Below are positions 22,589-33,541 of a stretch of 39,019 bases of DNA, in pieces. The stretch is from Pelargonium nanum (lineage: Eukaryota > Streptophyta > Magnoliopsida > Geraniales > Geraniaceae), in contig JAYMTF010000347.1 in NCBI GenBank assembly GCA_036897485.1, positions 1 to 39,019 of the forward strand, written 5' to 3'. Position 1 is the first letter of the stretch, and every line of letters starts with the position of its first letter. Position numbers and translations under genes: made by a program. The notes below the pieces were generated by a model, which saw only the letters and a list, made by a program, of their open reading frames with translations, did not search any database and was not told the DNA's origin.

Positions 22589-24700
22589 CATATACCTACA
22601 AGTTCAAATCTAAATTGTCTTATCTGATTGCAACAAGAAATCTATTTAACCCACTTTTCGACCGCATCATTTTAAAAACAAAATTCATTACAATATGATC
22701 TATATGACATTTCATTTGTCAAATTTGTATTGAATTGCTGCTATTCAATTGAGAAAGACTATTAGTTGTGTAAGATGATCAAATTCAAGGTATTTTGCAT
22801 GTACACTCGAATGTGATTGATTGGTTTTTACAAATTTTCCAAGAAGAAAAAGACCCAAAGATTCTTTTTCATCTTATCTTTTCACCAACTATTGTCTTCT
22901 TTATGGAGTTGTTGAATTTGTTGCCAAAAATTCAGATGATTCTACTCCTTTTGTTCTTATATATGTATGTAAGCAAACCATGGCTTGCTGATTCAACTAT
23001 ATTTTGGTTATATATTTATTCTGTTCCCACTCATTTAAAAACCCTTGAATAATAAAAAATTTCATGGTGGTGTTCCAAATTATGCCACGAAGATCAAGCT
23101 TCTAGTGCATTTATTTTAATATGTGAACGTATATTTTATGCCCCGAAGAATATGGGTATTTCTAATAAACAACATCAACTTCAATAATGAATGAACCTCA
23201 TAAATATTCACAATGGACCGTTTTAATTGACTAAAATAAGGCTTTATTATTTTATTTTTGTTGCTACCTAAAACAAGGGAAACATGTACTAATATTTTAT
23301 TCATTTTTATTTTAACGTTGAATAATCCAATAATATTTGTTAAAATAAAGTCTTGTAATCCCATATTCTCAGCAATATAATAGCTTTGCGTTTTGTTGTT
23401 GGACGGTTCTCAAAATCACATGGTATTTATTCTATTGGACAAAACAAGGGTTGTGGTAGATAAGCATGAGTTGAGCGACCATCACGCAACTTAACTCCAA
23501 ATCATACATTTTTATATTGTATTTAGATTATGGAAGCAACTAACATATGTTTAATGTTTGATTCATACATAATTTAGATGGCGATTGCAAAGATAATTTA
23601 CAATATTAACACTTGTTTAACGATAACCCAAACGACAAGAACATTCAAGCAATTATCCTTAACAAATATTGTAATACTACGAAATATTATAATCTAAGAA
23701 TAAAGGAATATGAAACAACTAAATTTCGACTTAGTATAAATTAAACCTATTAAATTATGTTACAAGCTCCAAACGAAATTTCATATTTATAATGTTGAAT
23801 ATATAATTAATATAATTTGAGTTATTTAAAAAAAATAGATTAATTAATTTTGTATCCACTAAATTAACATATTTTGTAATTTTAGCTTCTAATTAGAGGT
23901 TTAACTCGTTTTGAGCCCTACGCTCCAATAATGAAGAATGCCCATTTGAGTCTCTAAATGAATAATCCCACGTAAGTGATCCATTATTTTATGTAGCAAA
24001 ATTTGTAGATTATTTATTAAAAAAATTACAATGAGTCTTTATTTATCTTGTAAGATGTTCTTTCATTCTTTAATAACAAAAACAACTTATGGCTAAAATA
24101 TGCATGAGTTTTTTTTATATGCATGAGTGAAGTAGATGTAACAAACTAGCGCTTACCAATTTTGTTTAAGAGAACCGTTCGTTTGAGTATTTATTAAAGA
24201 AATATCATATCTTACCATATATATCATAAGTGATGCATTATTTTACATGGCAAATTTTGTGTAATATTATTAAAACAAATTACAAAGTTGATTGTTTATT
24301 ATTCTTTAAATTCCACGTAGGATAAACATATCATTTACGGTAAATACGAGTCTTTGAAAAATAAGGTGTAATTATGTTTTGTCAGAAACTGGACCAAAAC
24401 AATGAAATTGATAACAAATCGATGTGTGCTTGGTGTAAAATGCAAGGTGGGCAAGAAAATCAGATCTTCAAGCTCTCTCTCTCTGCAAGTTCAAAATTCA
24501 ACCTCCAAATTAACTAAACTCTAACAGAAACGACAGCCATTTTCAAAAAAGTGTTCAGACAAAACGGCACAGAGCTCATGATATCATTTGACAGCGATAA
24601 CTATGTTTGGAACCTCAAACGACAGGGCTCGTTCGTGTGTGAAATCCCAAGAGCCCCAACAATGGCACGCCGCTTCCTCCCACAAACACCCAAATCGGTA
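22589..24700. other. AT-rich intergenic DNA
   Basis: No gene recognised. Short open frames (for example 22795-23052 plus and 23116-23364 minus) lack recognisable motifs. A CT-rich tract lies at about 24472-24486, on the promoter side of the TRM gene. Confidence 0.5.
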
Positions 24701-25154
24701 AACGACACTGTTTTTTAAAATTTCCTAACAAACATCGTTCGATTCGATTAGCAACAACATAGTTTAGGACGATGAGAGAGAAAGTAGAAAAAAATATATA
24801 AAAAAATATGATGATGATGATGTCGACTCAAGGAGGTGGAGGCGAGATTGCAGAGTCAGAGGGGAAAATTGAAAAACAAATAAGCATTGCTTGACTTGAA
24901 AGCTATGGCCATTTCAATACCAATCCTTCTCCTTCATCTTCTTCTTGCCCATGCCAACTGTATTCTTGTGATTTAAGCTCCAGTCACTGTCACCATAAAA
25001 ACCCATTTCCCATTTTCATGCCCTTTCTTTTCAATTCCGTTTTCTCCATCTCTCTTCCTCTCCCATTCTCACCACATCTTTAGCTACCCATCTGCATCTT
25101 TCTCTTTCAAACCAATAGTTTACACATAAAAATTTGATCTTTCACTCTTTTGTC

Positions 25155-25204
25155 ATGTGGGTTGTTGAAAGATGAAACCTTGGAGGATGAATGTGGATGT
25201 GTAG
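25155..25204 (+). promoter_or_regulatory. Two overlapping short uORFs in TRM leader
   Basis: ATG at 25155 opens a 6-codon frame ending TGA at 25175. ATG at 25172 opens a 10-codon frame (MKPWRMNVDV) ending TAG at 25204. Both lie upstream of the 5'-UTR intron, so if transcription starts before 25155 they would be on the mature mRNA and could dampen translation. The transcription start is not known. Confidence 0.4.
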
Positions 25205-25370
25205 AGGTTTTCGTTCTCTGGGTCTTTCTTATTTTTAGCTCAGAGTTTGTATAGGAAATTGGAACCTTCTTAAAGTTATGGTTTTGGGGTTTTATGTGTG
25301 GTCATGAAAGTGGAGTTGCTGTTGTCAGTGTTGTAGCTTTGCTCTGGCTTCAAATCAAGGCTTGTTTTGG

Positions 25371-25700
25371 GTATCCTTCTTTTCCCTTTCTGTCTCCACT
25401 TTGTATGCTTCATTGCTTTTACATGTGGTGTTGAGTTGTTCTGGGTTTTCTTTTGATGGGTTGCAGACTTTTTAATGGAAATATAAGCTATGTTCCTTCA
25501 ACTGAAATGAATAGCTTGTTCTTGGTTTGAGACTTTGAAGATCATGTTTCTATGGAGTCTTGAGTGATGTTACTATGTGTTTCCTGATTGACAGATTGAG
25601 TTCTCTGCATTATCGTCTTAAGTTATTGGATGTATGAGGAACTAGTATTCCATGTATACATGAATTAATTTGTGTTCTCTTATTCTGTTTTCTTTCTCAG
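25371..25700 (+). other. Proposed 5'-UTR intron of TRM gene
   Basis: A GTATCC donor at 25371 and the strong pyrimidine-rich acceptor TTTTCTTTCTCAG ending at 25700 bound a 330-bp intron, 42 bases before the start codon. Inferred from splice signals only. Confidence 0.5.
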
Positions 25701-25742
25701 GTTTGTTGGTAGAATTTTAGCTGCTAAATTTAGAAAGCCACC

Positions 25743-28700
25743 ATGTCTAAAGGATCACAATCGCCTAAAAGTCCTTACATAATGACAAGGATATCACCTA
25801 AAAGCCCTTATATAATGGCTATGAAATCTCCAAAGAGCCCTGTGCTCAGTGAAAAGTACAAGTCAGGCTGCGCGTGGGGTTTAATTAGTATCTTTGATTT
25901 TCGCCATGGTCGTGTTAGTAAAAAGCTGATTTCAGATAGAAGAAATTCAAACAGGCATAATACAGGTAAAGATCTCTTGACAATGTTTTGTGTGTATATT
26001 CTGATTTAGAACTCCTACTTTTTCCGGATATGAGAGTTATAATGCACAATTTACCTTTGTATGGATGATATTGGTTCCATTGCAATATTAGTGGGTATGT
26101 GCTAACTCTATTTATAGAGAAGCTGCATTTGAAAATTGAAAGGGACCCAATTGTAGAAGAGTTTTGTATACCATAAACTTTCAGGAATCAGAATGATTGG
26201 CGTGATTTCATATCTATTAGTCAATATCAAATGTTTCTTACATTTTGTTTACAGGTTATAAAGATCGTGTTTGACTGAATATGACTATACTGGTTTCATC
26301 TGCAGGCGATGGACATATAAGGAGTAGGCTTAATATTCTTTCCAGTGTTGATGAGAAGTGCCAATGTGTCAGTGTAAGATCTGAGAACCCAATTTCAGTA
26401 TAAAATTTGAACTATACGTTTAAAGTAGCAAGTTTACTTCACAAGCGCAGTATCATGCTAGATATATGTTCATTTTGTCTCTCTTTCGTTCTTCTTGATG
26501 TTTCATTTTGCTATGTCCTTTTATTCTCAAAAGAACAAAGAGAAGCAATGAGTAGTTTTTTACTATTAGATTTCACTTTTTCAGGATAGACAGCAGAATA
26601 AAACTTTGTCAATTGAATCTGCCAAGGACAAAGACTTGGCCACTGGAGAGAAGGTAAAGAAGAGTACGACGGGTGTGGTGGAACGTGTACAACCTGATTA
26701 TTCATCGGCAGGTCACTTAAAGAAGCATAGGACAGAGAGCAAGCCTAGTCATGTATCTGGTAATGGCTGCAAGGATGCTACAATTCTGGGTCGTAGGCAA
26801 CCTTCTCGTCAAATATCAGTGGATGAATTATTACATAAGCTCGACTCTTCTGCAACGACAGATTCATTACACAATCAGCAGAGGCATGACAGAGATAATG
26901 GTTATGCGAAGAAAGATAATGATTGTTTAGAATACACACAATCCGTTCAGATGAATGATTTGGCTGAGGCATTTGTGAATCAAAAGTTTATAGATGGTAA
27001 AATCCTCAGTGAAAGTGGGCCAAGTTCCCAGTCTAAACAGTTCTTGGATGCATTACAAATTTTAAATTCGAACAAGGAATTGTTTCTAAAACTTCTACAA
27101 GACCCAGATTCTTTGTTGGTGAAACACATAGAAGATTTGCGGGATTCCCAGGCAAAACAAGCTACTCATGAAGCCAAATTGCAAGAACACGAGGCAACTA
27201 ATGCAGGGCAACCCGTCTGCACCAAAAAGATTCGAAATGAAAATATGCGTGATATTTTCTTGAAAAAGATCAAGTTTCGGGATAGCTGCCCACCCAAAGG
27301 ATTTGAAGTTCCTCAAGCATCAAATGAAATAGTAGTTTTGAAGCCTGGTCCATCAAGCACACAAAACTGTGAAAATAGTTGCTGCTCCTCTGATTATTCA
27401 GGAACTAAAGGGCAGAGGACCAGACCTACATCTTTAACTCTGGGGGGCATTAGAAGGAAGTTGAGACACGCTATTGGAGTAAGCAGAAAAGAGCAACACC
27501 AATTATCAATCAACAGTAAATCATATGAAACATCCACTGAATACTTAAGCATGGAAGACTGTGGCAAAGGAATAGGTAGGAAGATGATTGGGAGCTCTCC
27601 TGGTGAGACTGATTTTGCGACTGATGTCAAGAGGAGAGACAAGATAGGAAGGACCGAGAGTTTTGAATCAAGCATTGGACATGAAACTTCTTCATCCAGT
27701 GAAAGTGTTCTTAAGAACTCATTAACTGCCAGGCATCATATTGAAAGTGAACCTAATTCTGAGATGCCAAGAAATGAAGAAAACAGGATGCTTCAGACAG
27801 ATAATATTGATAGCTGCTCAAGTTCACCAAGAGAAAATGCAGAGGTTCCCTCATTGATTGGTAGCAAGAAGCCCAATGATCAAATGCAAATTTACGACTC
27901 AAAGCTAGATAACTTGGAGAATCCTGAAAGCATTAGTTTCCATGAAAATAGTTTTTGCTCAAGAGGTAAATGTTTTTTATACTGTTTCATAGTCATTATG
28001 CCTACACATTTTATCACTGTAGCTGATAATCAAACTTTTATAGGTTCTGAGAGTATTGTAGAAACTAAAGATTCTATTCGCCCGGAAGAAACTGATCTTT
28101 TGGAAGTGCCCTCAGAACTAAATGACACATGCATCACCTGCGGTAATGAAAGAAGCAATACATCAAATGCATGCAGGGAAGATAAACCATTGAAGTTGTT
28201 GAGACTGGTGAGCAAGTGTTTCTATCTGTTACGTTGTCCTGTTTTATTGAGGTGATGCCCCTTCACTATGATGCCTTTTGACATTGTGTCCCCTTACTCT
28301 TTTCAGGATTCTCCTCCTTCACTGGAGATTGAATCGGTCACATCTTCGTTAGAGATTTCTTCATCAGCACTTCTAAGCATCCAGAAGGTTGAAGATGTAA
28401 ATAACACGAAAGATGGAGCAGAGCAGCCAAGTCCAGTATCTGTTCTTGAAGAATTCTTCATTGAAGATGTCACTAGCCCTGCAAACAGTCTATCCCAGTC
28501 AGGTAGGCTTACATATTACTAATATTAAGAGTATAGAAACTTATCTTTAGATTGTTCTTTTAGGTCAGAAACTAACATATGCAAATTAAACATATGTAGA
28601 TGAGTTGTCAGTGCAACCACAACAAATAAGTTTTGAAGAGGATTGTTCTGCTCTTTTAAGCCTCCCGTTGGATGGCCAAAGAACGTTGAGTACTTACTGG

Positions 28701-29171
28701 AATGAGCATGGATCCTTGACTGACTATGTGAAGTCTGTCGTGCAAGCTGCCAGTTTGAATTGGGATGAGCTTTCATTGAATTGCGATATGCCAGACCAAC
28801 TTCTTGAACTATCTTTGTACGATGAATTTGGGGTATCCTGCTCTGATCATGGACTCCTCTTCGATCTCATTAATGAAATCTTCCTTCAGGTATATCGGTA
28901 TTATTTCAGATGCTCTCCTTGGGTATCATTTATGAAGCCAAATACTCGGCCGTTCTCTGTAGAAGAACACGTGGTCCATGAGGTTGTGAAATGTTTTGAT
29001 TGCCACCTCCAACCACAGCCACAGACATTGGTGAATCTAGCTGAGAAGGACTTGGCTAAATCCATTACGTGGATGGATATCCGAATCGATGCTGAAGAAA
29101 CTGTTTCTGAGATGGTAGAAAGTGTTGTAGAAGAATTAATAATGGAAACCGTGTCCCAGCTGCAAGTTTGA
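25743..29171 (+). CDS. TRM (TON1-recruiting motif) family protein with DUF4378, 6 exons
   Basis: Exons 25743-25965, 26306-26373, 26585-27965, 28044-28207, 28307-28502 and 28600-29171 join in frame to 2604 nt (867 aa plus stop). TRM proteins are plant-specific, and members recruit TON1 and PP2A to microtubules and the preprophase band. Visible features: N-terminal triple SPKSP repeat (SPKSPYIM twice, then SPKSPVLS), followed by GCAWGLISIFDFRHGR and KKLISDR, a conserved N-terminal block; SVDELLHKLD at 175-184; a helical block at 250-290 (FLDALQIL, then LLQDPDSLLVKHIEDL); LTLGGIRRKLRHAIG; long Ser-rich disordered stretches; DUF4378 from about 705 to the end; C-terminal motif WMDIRIDAEETVSEM (835 onward) then VVEELIMETV, corresponding to the TON1-binding M2 motif. 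All introns are GT-AG. Subfamily (TRM32/33/34-like) is uncertain. The gene looks intact. Confidence 0.9.
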
Positions 29172-30509
29172 AACATCATACGAGCTTTCGTCGGAGGAGA
29201 TTTGATAGAGGGCAGCTTTTTACTCCAATTGGACACAAGAAGCAGCTTGGCAAGGCTCTCATTCCTTAAGGTACTTCAAGAGGGTTAGCAAGAACGTCAA
29301 GGCTTCCGAAGCTGACATGATCGAGCTACAAAATCAGTAGAGTCGTGCCCTTTTCTGAAGCAACACACGTACTCTTCTTAGCGTTTAAAGGAGTGGACGA
29401 CGAGCACAAGTCTCTAATGAAGGATGGTTTTCGGGTTCCAGAGGAGACTCGTGCCTAACTAAGCCAGGCTAGATATATATGATCCCGACGTTCTTTGCCT
29501 CTTCCAACACCATTCTTAAAAGAACGAGCACATGCCGGCTCAAAGGATGATTCCATAGCCACAGTTGCTATAAGAAACAAAAGAAATGATGACATGAGAT
29601 TGTTCCTTGAATTTCTGACTATTAGGTATGGAATAATAGATAGATCAAGCTCTGTTGAGTAATGTATATAGCTTACACCAACTGGTATCAAACATAATGG
29701 TTCTGAATAGTTAATATATACAGTTATTTTCGATTTTCATCACTGTGCTCTGAAGCAATACAATTCTTGGAGTTCTTTGTTGACAAATAAATTTTTCTTG
29801 AGTCTTGGACGGTGCCCTGCTATTTTATTTTTTGTAGCAATGGATCAGAATTTTGACTATTGTTGTCTGTTCATTAATTTGCTTGTCCTTGGACCTTTGA
29901 CTTGTTTTATTGGGCCACCAATATTATTATAAAGCCCATTATCAATCTTTTTTGGCATGATTATTTTATATTCGTTTACGGAAACAATTAAACAATCTTC
30001 ACCAATATGTTTTTTTCTATATATAAAAAACAACTAAAATAACTGAGATTATGATCTGTCGTTTTGAGAGTTGCTTAGGATTTTTGGAGCGGTGACAGTC
30101 TCTTGAGTTTGCATACAGTTTTTCTCGTTTAGACAACGAGTTGTTTCTTTGATAGAAAGTTAAGGTTTGCATAACAATAGCGGCGCAGATTCGCATTAGG
30201 TTTTATACGTGTGTGTGCAGAACAGCAGGAAGAGGTTGCAAATGATGAGAATATGGCTTGGATGGTGGTGGTTTGGTTGAAGTCATCGGATCAATATTCA
30301 AGTTTGTCGCCGAATTAAATGGTTATCCGATGGTGACGAGAGGCAGTTGACAAAGTCTTCCACTTGGCCGCCTTAAACTTCAACTGCAATCGTGGTAAGA
30401 TGTTCATTCTCTTCAGGCTGGAGGAGAGAATTTTAGTGCCTTCAACTTGATTATTTAGGTTGATTGGAAAAATTTCAGTGTCTTCAATTTAGTTATTCAT
30501 GATATTTAG
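29172..30509. other. TRM 3' UTR and intergenic DNA
   Basis: The first few hundred bases are presumably 3' UTR. No further gene is seen. An imperfect tandem repeat of about 40 bp (TTTTAGTGCCTTCAACTTGA, then TTTCAGTGTCTTCAATTTAG) lies near 30430-30500. Confidence 0.45.
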
Positions 30510-30621
30510 CCATTTTGGCTCAATTTGATAGTTTCAATCTTTTGTTTACGGATTGGTTTGCAAACCAAGTGGCCCACTACTTAGCCAAGTCTTCGATCTC
30601 ATTGTCAGGCTTGTCTAGATA
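30510..30621 (+). pseudogene. Scrap of RNase H-like/retroelement ORF C-terminus
   Basis: One frame reads LFTDWFANQVAHYLAKSS, then ISLSGLSR and a stop at 30619-30621. ANxVAHxLAK just before a C-terminus is typical of the RNase H-like domain that ends many plant non-LTR retrotransposon polyproteins. No longer continuous frame upstream could be recognised, so this is at most a short relic. Confidence 0.4.
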
Positions 30622-31287
30622 GATTGGTCTTTAAACTCTCAGTTTAATATCGTCTTTATTATAGTCCATTCAAAAAAATAAATTATTAGTCTTACGTGTT
30701 AAAATAAATCTAAGATTATGAAAAGAAATTTCCAACAAAATAAACTGAGATTATGAAAAATGCTGTATGCTACAATATTGCAGGAATATCAATTAGCTTA
30801 TTCTCAAGTTGTCTACTAACTTTTTAACCTGACAAGTTTCTTCAACTTTTATGACCATAATCTAGCAAGATGAATAAAATAAATACATATTGGTCCAATT
30901 TTTAATATTAGTTTCTGACATTCATCCCGTCAGTTAAATTTAACCGAGAATCAATCTTTCTCATCACATTAAATGCATTTGACTTATTATTTTATTATTA
31001 TACCTACGTTACCCTTCTTTATTCTTACAAATAAAGAACATTGGAACAAAATCAATCTTCTCCAATTTCAAGATGTTCTGAAATCCCTCAAAAAGGAAAG
31101 GTATACCATCAGATTCAGGACAACTCATGATAAACTCATTATTTTACTTTTTTTTAGAACCAACTCATTATTTTACTTAAAGCTTACCAAATCGAAACAA
31201 ATCAAAACTATCACATAATAAATCATAATCATACAAAATTAATAGTTTTCTCAATATATAAATTTAAGGGTTGCCATATTTTATAAC
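30622..31287. other. AT-rich intergenic DNA
   Basis: Nothing recognisable. A short open frame at 30973-31218 has no familiar motif. Confidence 0.5.
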
Positions 31288-33440
31288 TGTGATAATAAAA
31301 TCGGGGTTTGAGAGAAGAAGAAATAAGGATTAAGGGTACATTAATCTTTTTATCATTTGAGTTAACAAAGTTGTAACAAAACGGATATGAGAAACTTAAT
31401 AAGGGTCAGATTCTTGTAACGGATACCGTTAAAGAAGATATAGGGGTCACAAATTCTACAAAAGCTAAGAATAAGAAGATTGAGGATCTACCGTTAAACC
31501 TTTCGAAACTGCAACATTTTGGCGCTTCTCATTGTTCTGACATTCAATCTCAACAGTACTTTCCACAAGTATAGGTCAGAAGATAGAATAGAACAATCAA
31601 AAGCTAATTCAGTATCAGAATTTGTATATCCAACATGGAACATAATCATTTCAATTTATTGTAGATGCTGAGATGCAAGCTATAAGAAAGAAAGATCAGT
31701 CATTTCTCTCCAACCAAGTACCATGTTTTCACTAGTACTTCTCTACTTCGACTAGTCAGTCGCAATTCTTAAATTTCTATATACATGTTTCCAGTTGCAA
31801 TGCTAAAATTTCTATATACACAAGCACAACGCCTAAAATTAGCTTAGGAAACAAGAATAACCAGTAAAAGTGTGGTTTCATTAACAATAGGACCTGATAA
31901 TTTCCATTTAACTAACAAGATTGACCATTCAACACTAATAATATGAACAAAAAATAGTTATTCAGTAATCCAAAGAGCAAATTGTGCATTTCTAGTCACA
32001 TTTTGCCGTTTTCGGGCGTATTGTGACATATTCATTTGGACATCCACACCAATAGTTGCAATATATTCTCAACCCCATATCCGACTTTGTCTAATCTCAT
32101 AGCCCACAAACTCTCAATTGCATTTACATAATCAAGCCAATTTTTATTCATCTATCAAATTTGCTATTACTGGGTTTAAACACAAAAGCGGTTTAGCTTA
32201 ATAACTTATGCAGCCCTGTCTACAGTCTACTAATACTATATTTTTCAGAAATAAGAAAAGGCTTTGTCAGGTATATCAATATTAATCAACAAAGAATGTA
32301 AAGGTTTAAAACCAGAATTTACTCAAAGCCTTACAATCGGAGAGTGCAGTTGGTTTTTTGCAAAACACGAGGATTAGCTTTTTAAAATGATGCATGTATC
32401 ATTAAATCAAGAAATGTCGAAAAAGAAAATTTACTTCTTACTTAATCAGATATCCAGAATCAGGTACTACGATCGCTAAAAAACCTGTTTATACTTTTAT
32501 ACTTCTTAAACATCTTACCCCACTCCCCCCCAAGCATATATCCCGATATTACTTCATCTATTCATTAGCTTAAAACCCCACATACAGTAGTAAAAAATAT
32601 TCATAGTTTAGATCTCACCTAAGTAAATTAGAAGCTAAAAAATTGTTGATACTGCTTGCTATTAGACATAAGAATTTAATAGATAGAATAGAAGAATCAA
32701 AAGCTAAGTATCAGATTTTGTATATCCAAGAATAGAAAGATCAGTCATTTCACATCAACAAAGTACCATGTCATTTCTCTCCAACCAAGTACCATATTTT
32801 CACTTTGGTACTTGTCTGTTTGGAGTAGACAAATAGGCAAGTTGTGATACACATTCCAAAAACCATACATATTTATTATCTCCAAAACTAATAATATGAA
32901 TAAATAAAGAGTTTAAGATCATTTCAGATTATAATTCTTCTATCTTTTCTTTCCTAAAAAATGGGCTTAGTAAAGATGCCAAGATGCCAACTCTTCCATT
33001 AACTTTTGATACAAGGTCTTAGCATAGATGACAAACAACTGTATCTTTTATGATTCCAGCCAATAAATTATTTCAGTATCTTCATGCATGTCATGAGTAT
33101 GGAAATTTAACCACATAAGCAAAAGAAGGAAAACTATCAAAACCAGACAAGAGAGACCAAAAGAAAATTAATTGCCAACATGTAATCTGCAATAAGGAGA
33201 ACTGTATACAAGTTACCTTCTTAAAATCTAGCATAATCGGAAGAAAAAATGCACAAAGAAAATGAAAGATTGTAAAAGACAACATAAGCTTCCTACAAAT
33301 TATTCATATTTCTTTCTCAAATATGGTTCTCTTAGATACACACACACACAGTTCTTTACTGATTACAGGGGTAATAATAGTAAAATTAAGATGTATATTT
33401 TCACATAATCAACTGAAAAAATAAAAAAGTTAACAAAGTT
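31288..33440. repeat. Tandem duplication, copy A (about 2.2 kb)
   Basis: Copy A starts TGTGATAATAAAATCGGGGT and ends near AATCAACTGAAAAAATAAAAAAG after a CA run at about 33340. Long stretches match copy B at an offset of about 2.20-2.25 kb. Examples are GTATAGGTCAGAAGATAG at 31569 and 33787, and CATGCATGTCATGAGTATGG near 33083 and 35287. Copy A has a private segment at about 32155-32680. A shorter nested repeat (AGATAGAATAGAA, AATCAAAAGCTAA, TTCTCTCCAACCAAGTACCA) occurs at about 31577 and again at about 32685. No coding capacity recognised. Confidence 0.75.
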
Positions 33441-33541
33441 GTATATGCCAATAAAGTTGTATATGTCCCATAATCATAGTGAAAAAAACAACAAACTATT
33501 GAGACATGTTTCATATGAACAAATTTGTATATGTCAACAAA

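Noticed and set aside
28889-28895. GTATATCGG after CTTCAG in the TRM last exon as a splice donor
   Set aside because: The frame reads straight through as VYRYYFRCSPWVSF, which matches the conserved DUF4378 core, so no intron is needed.
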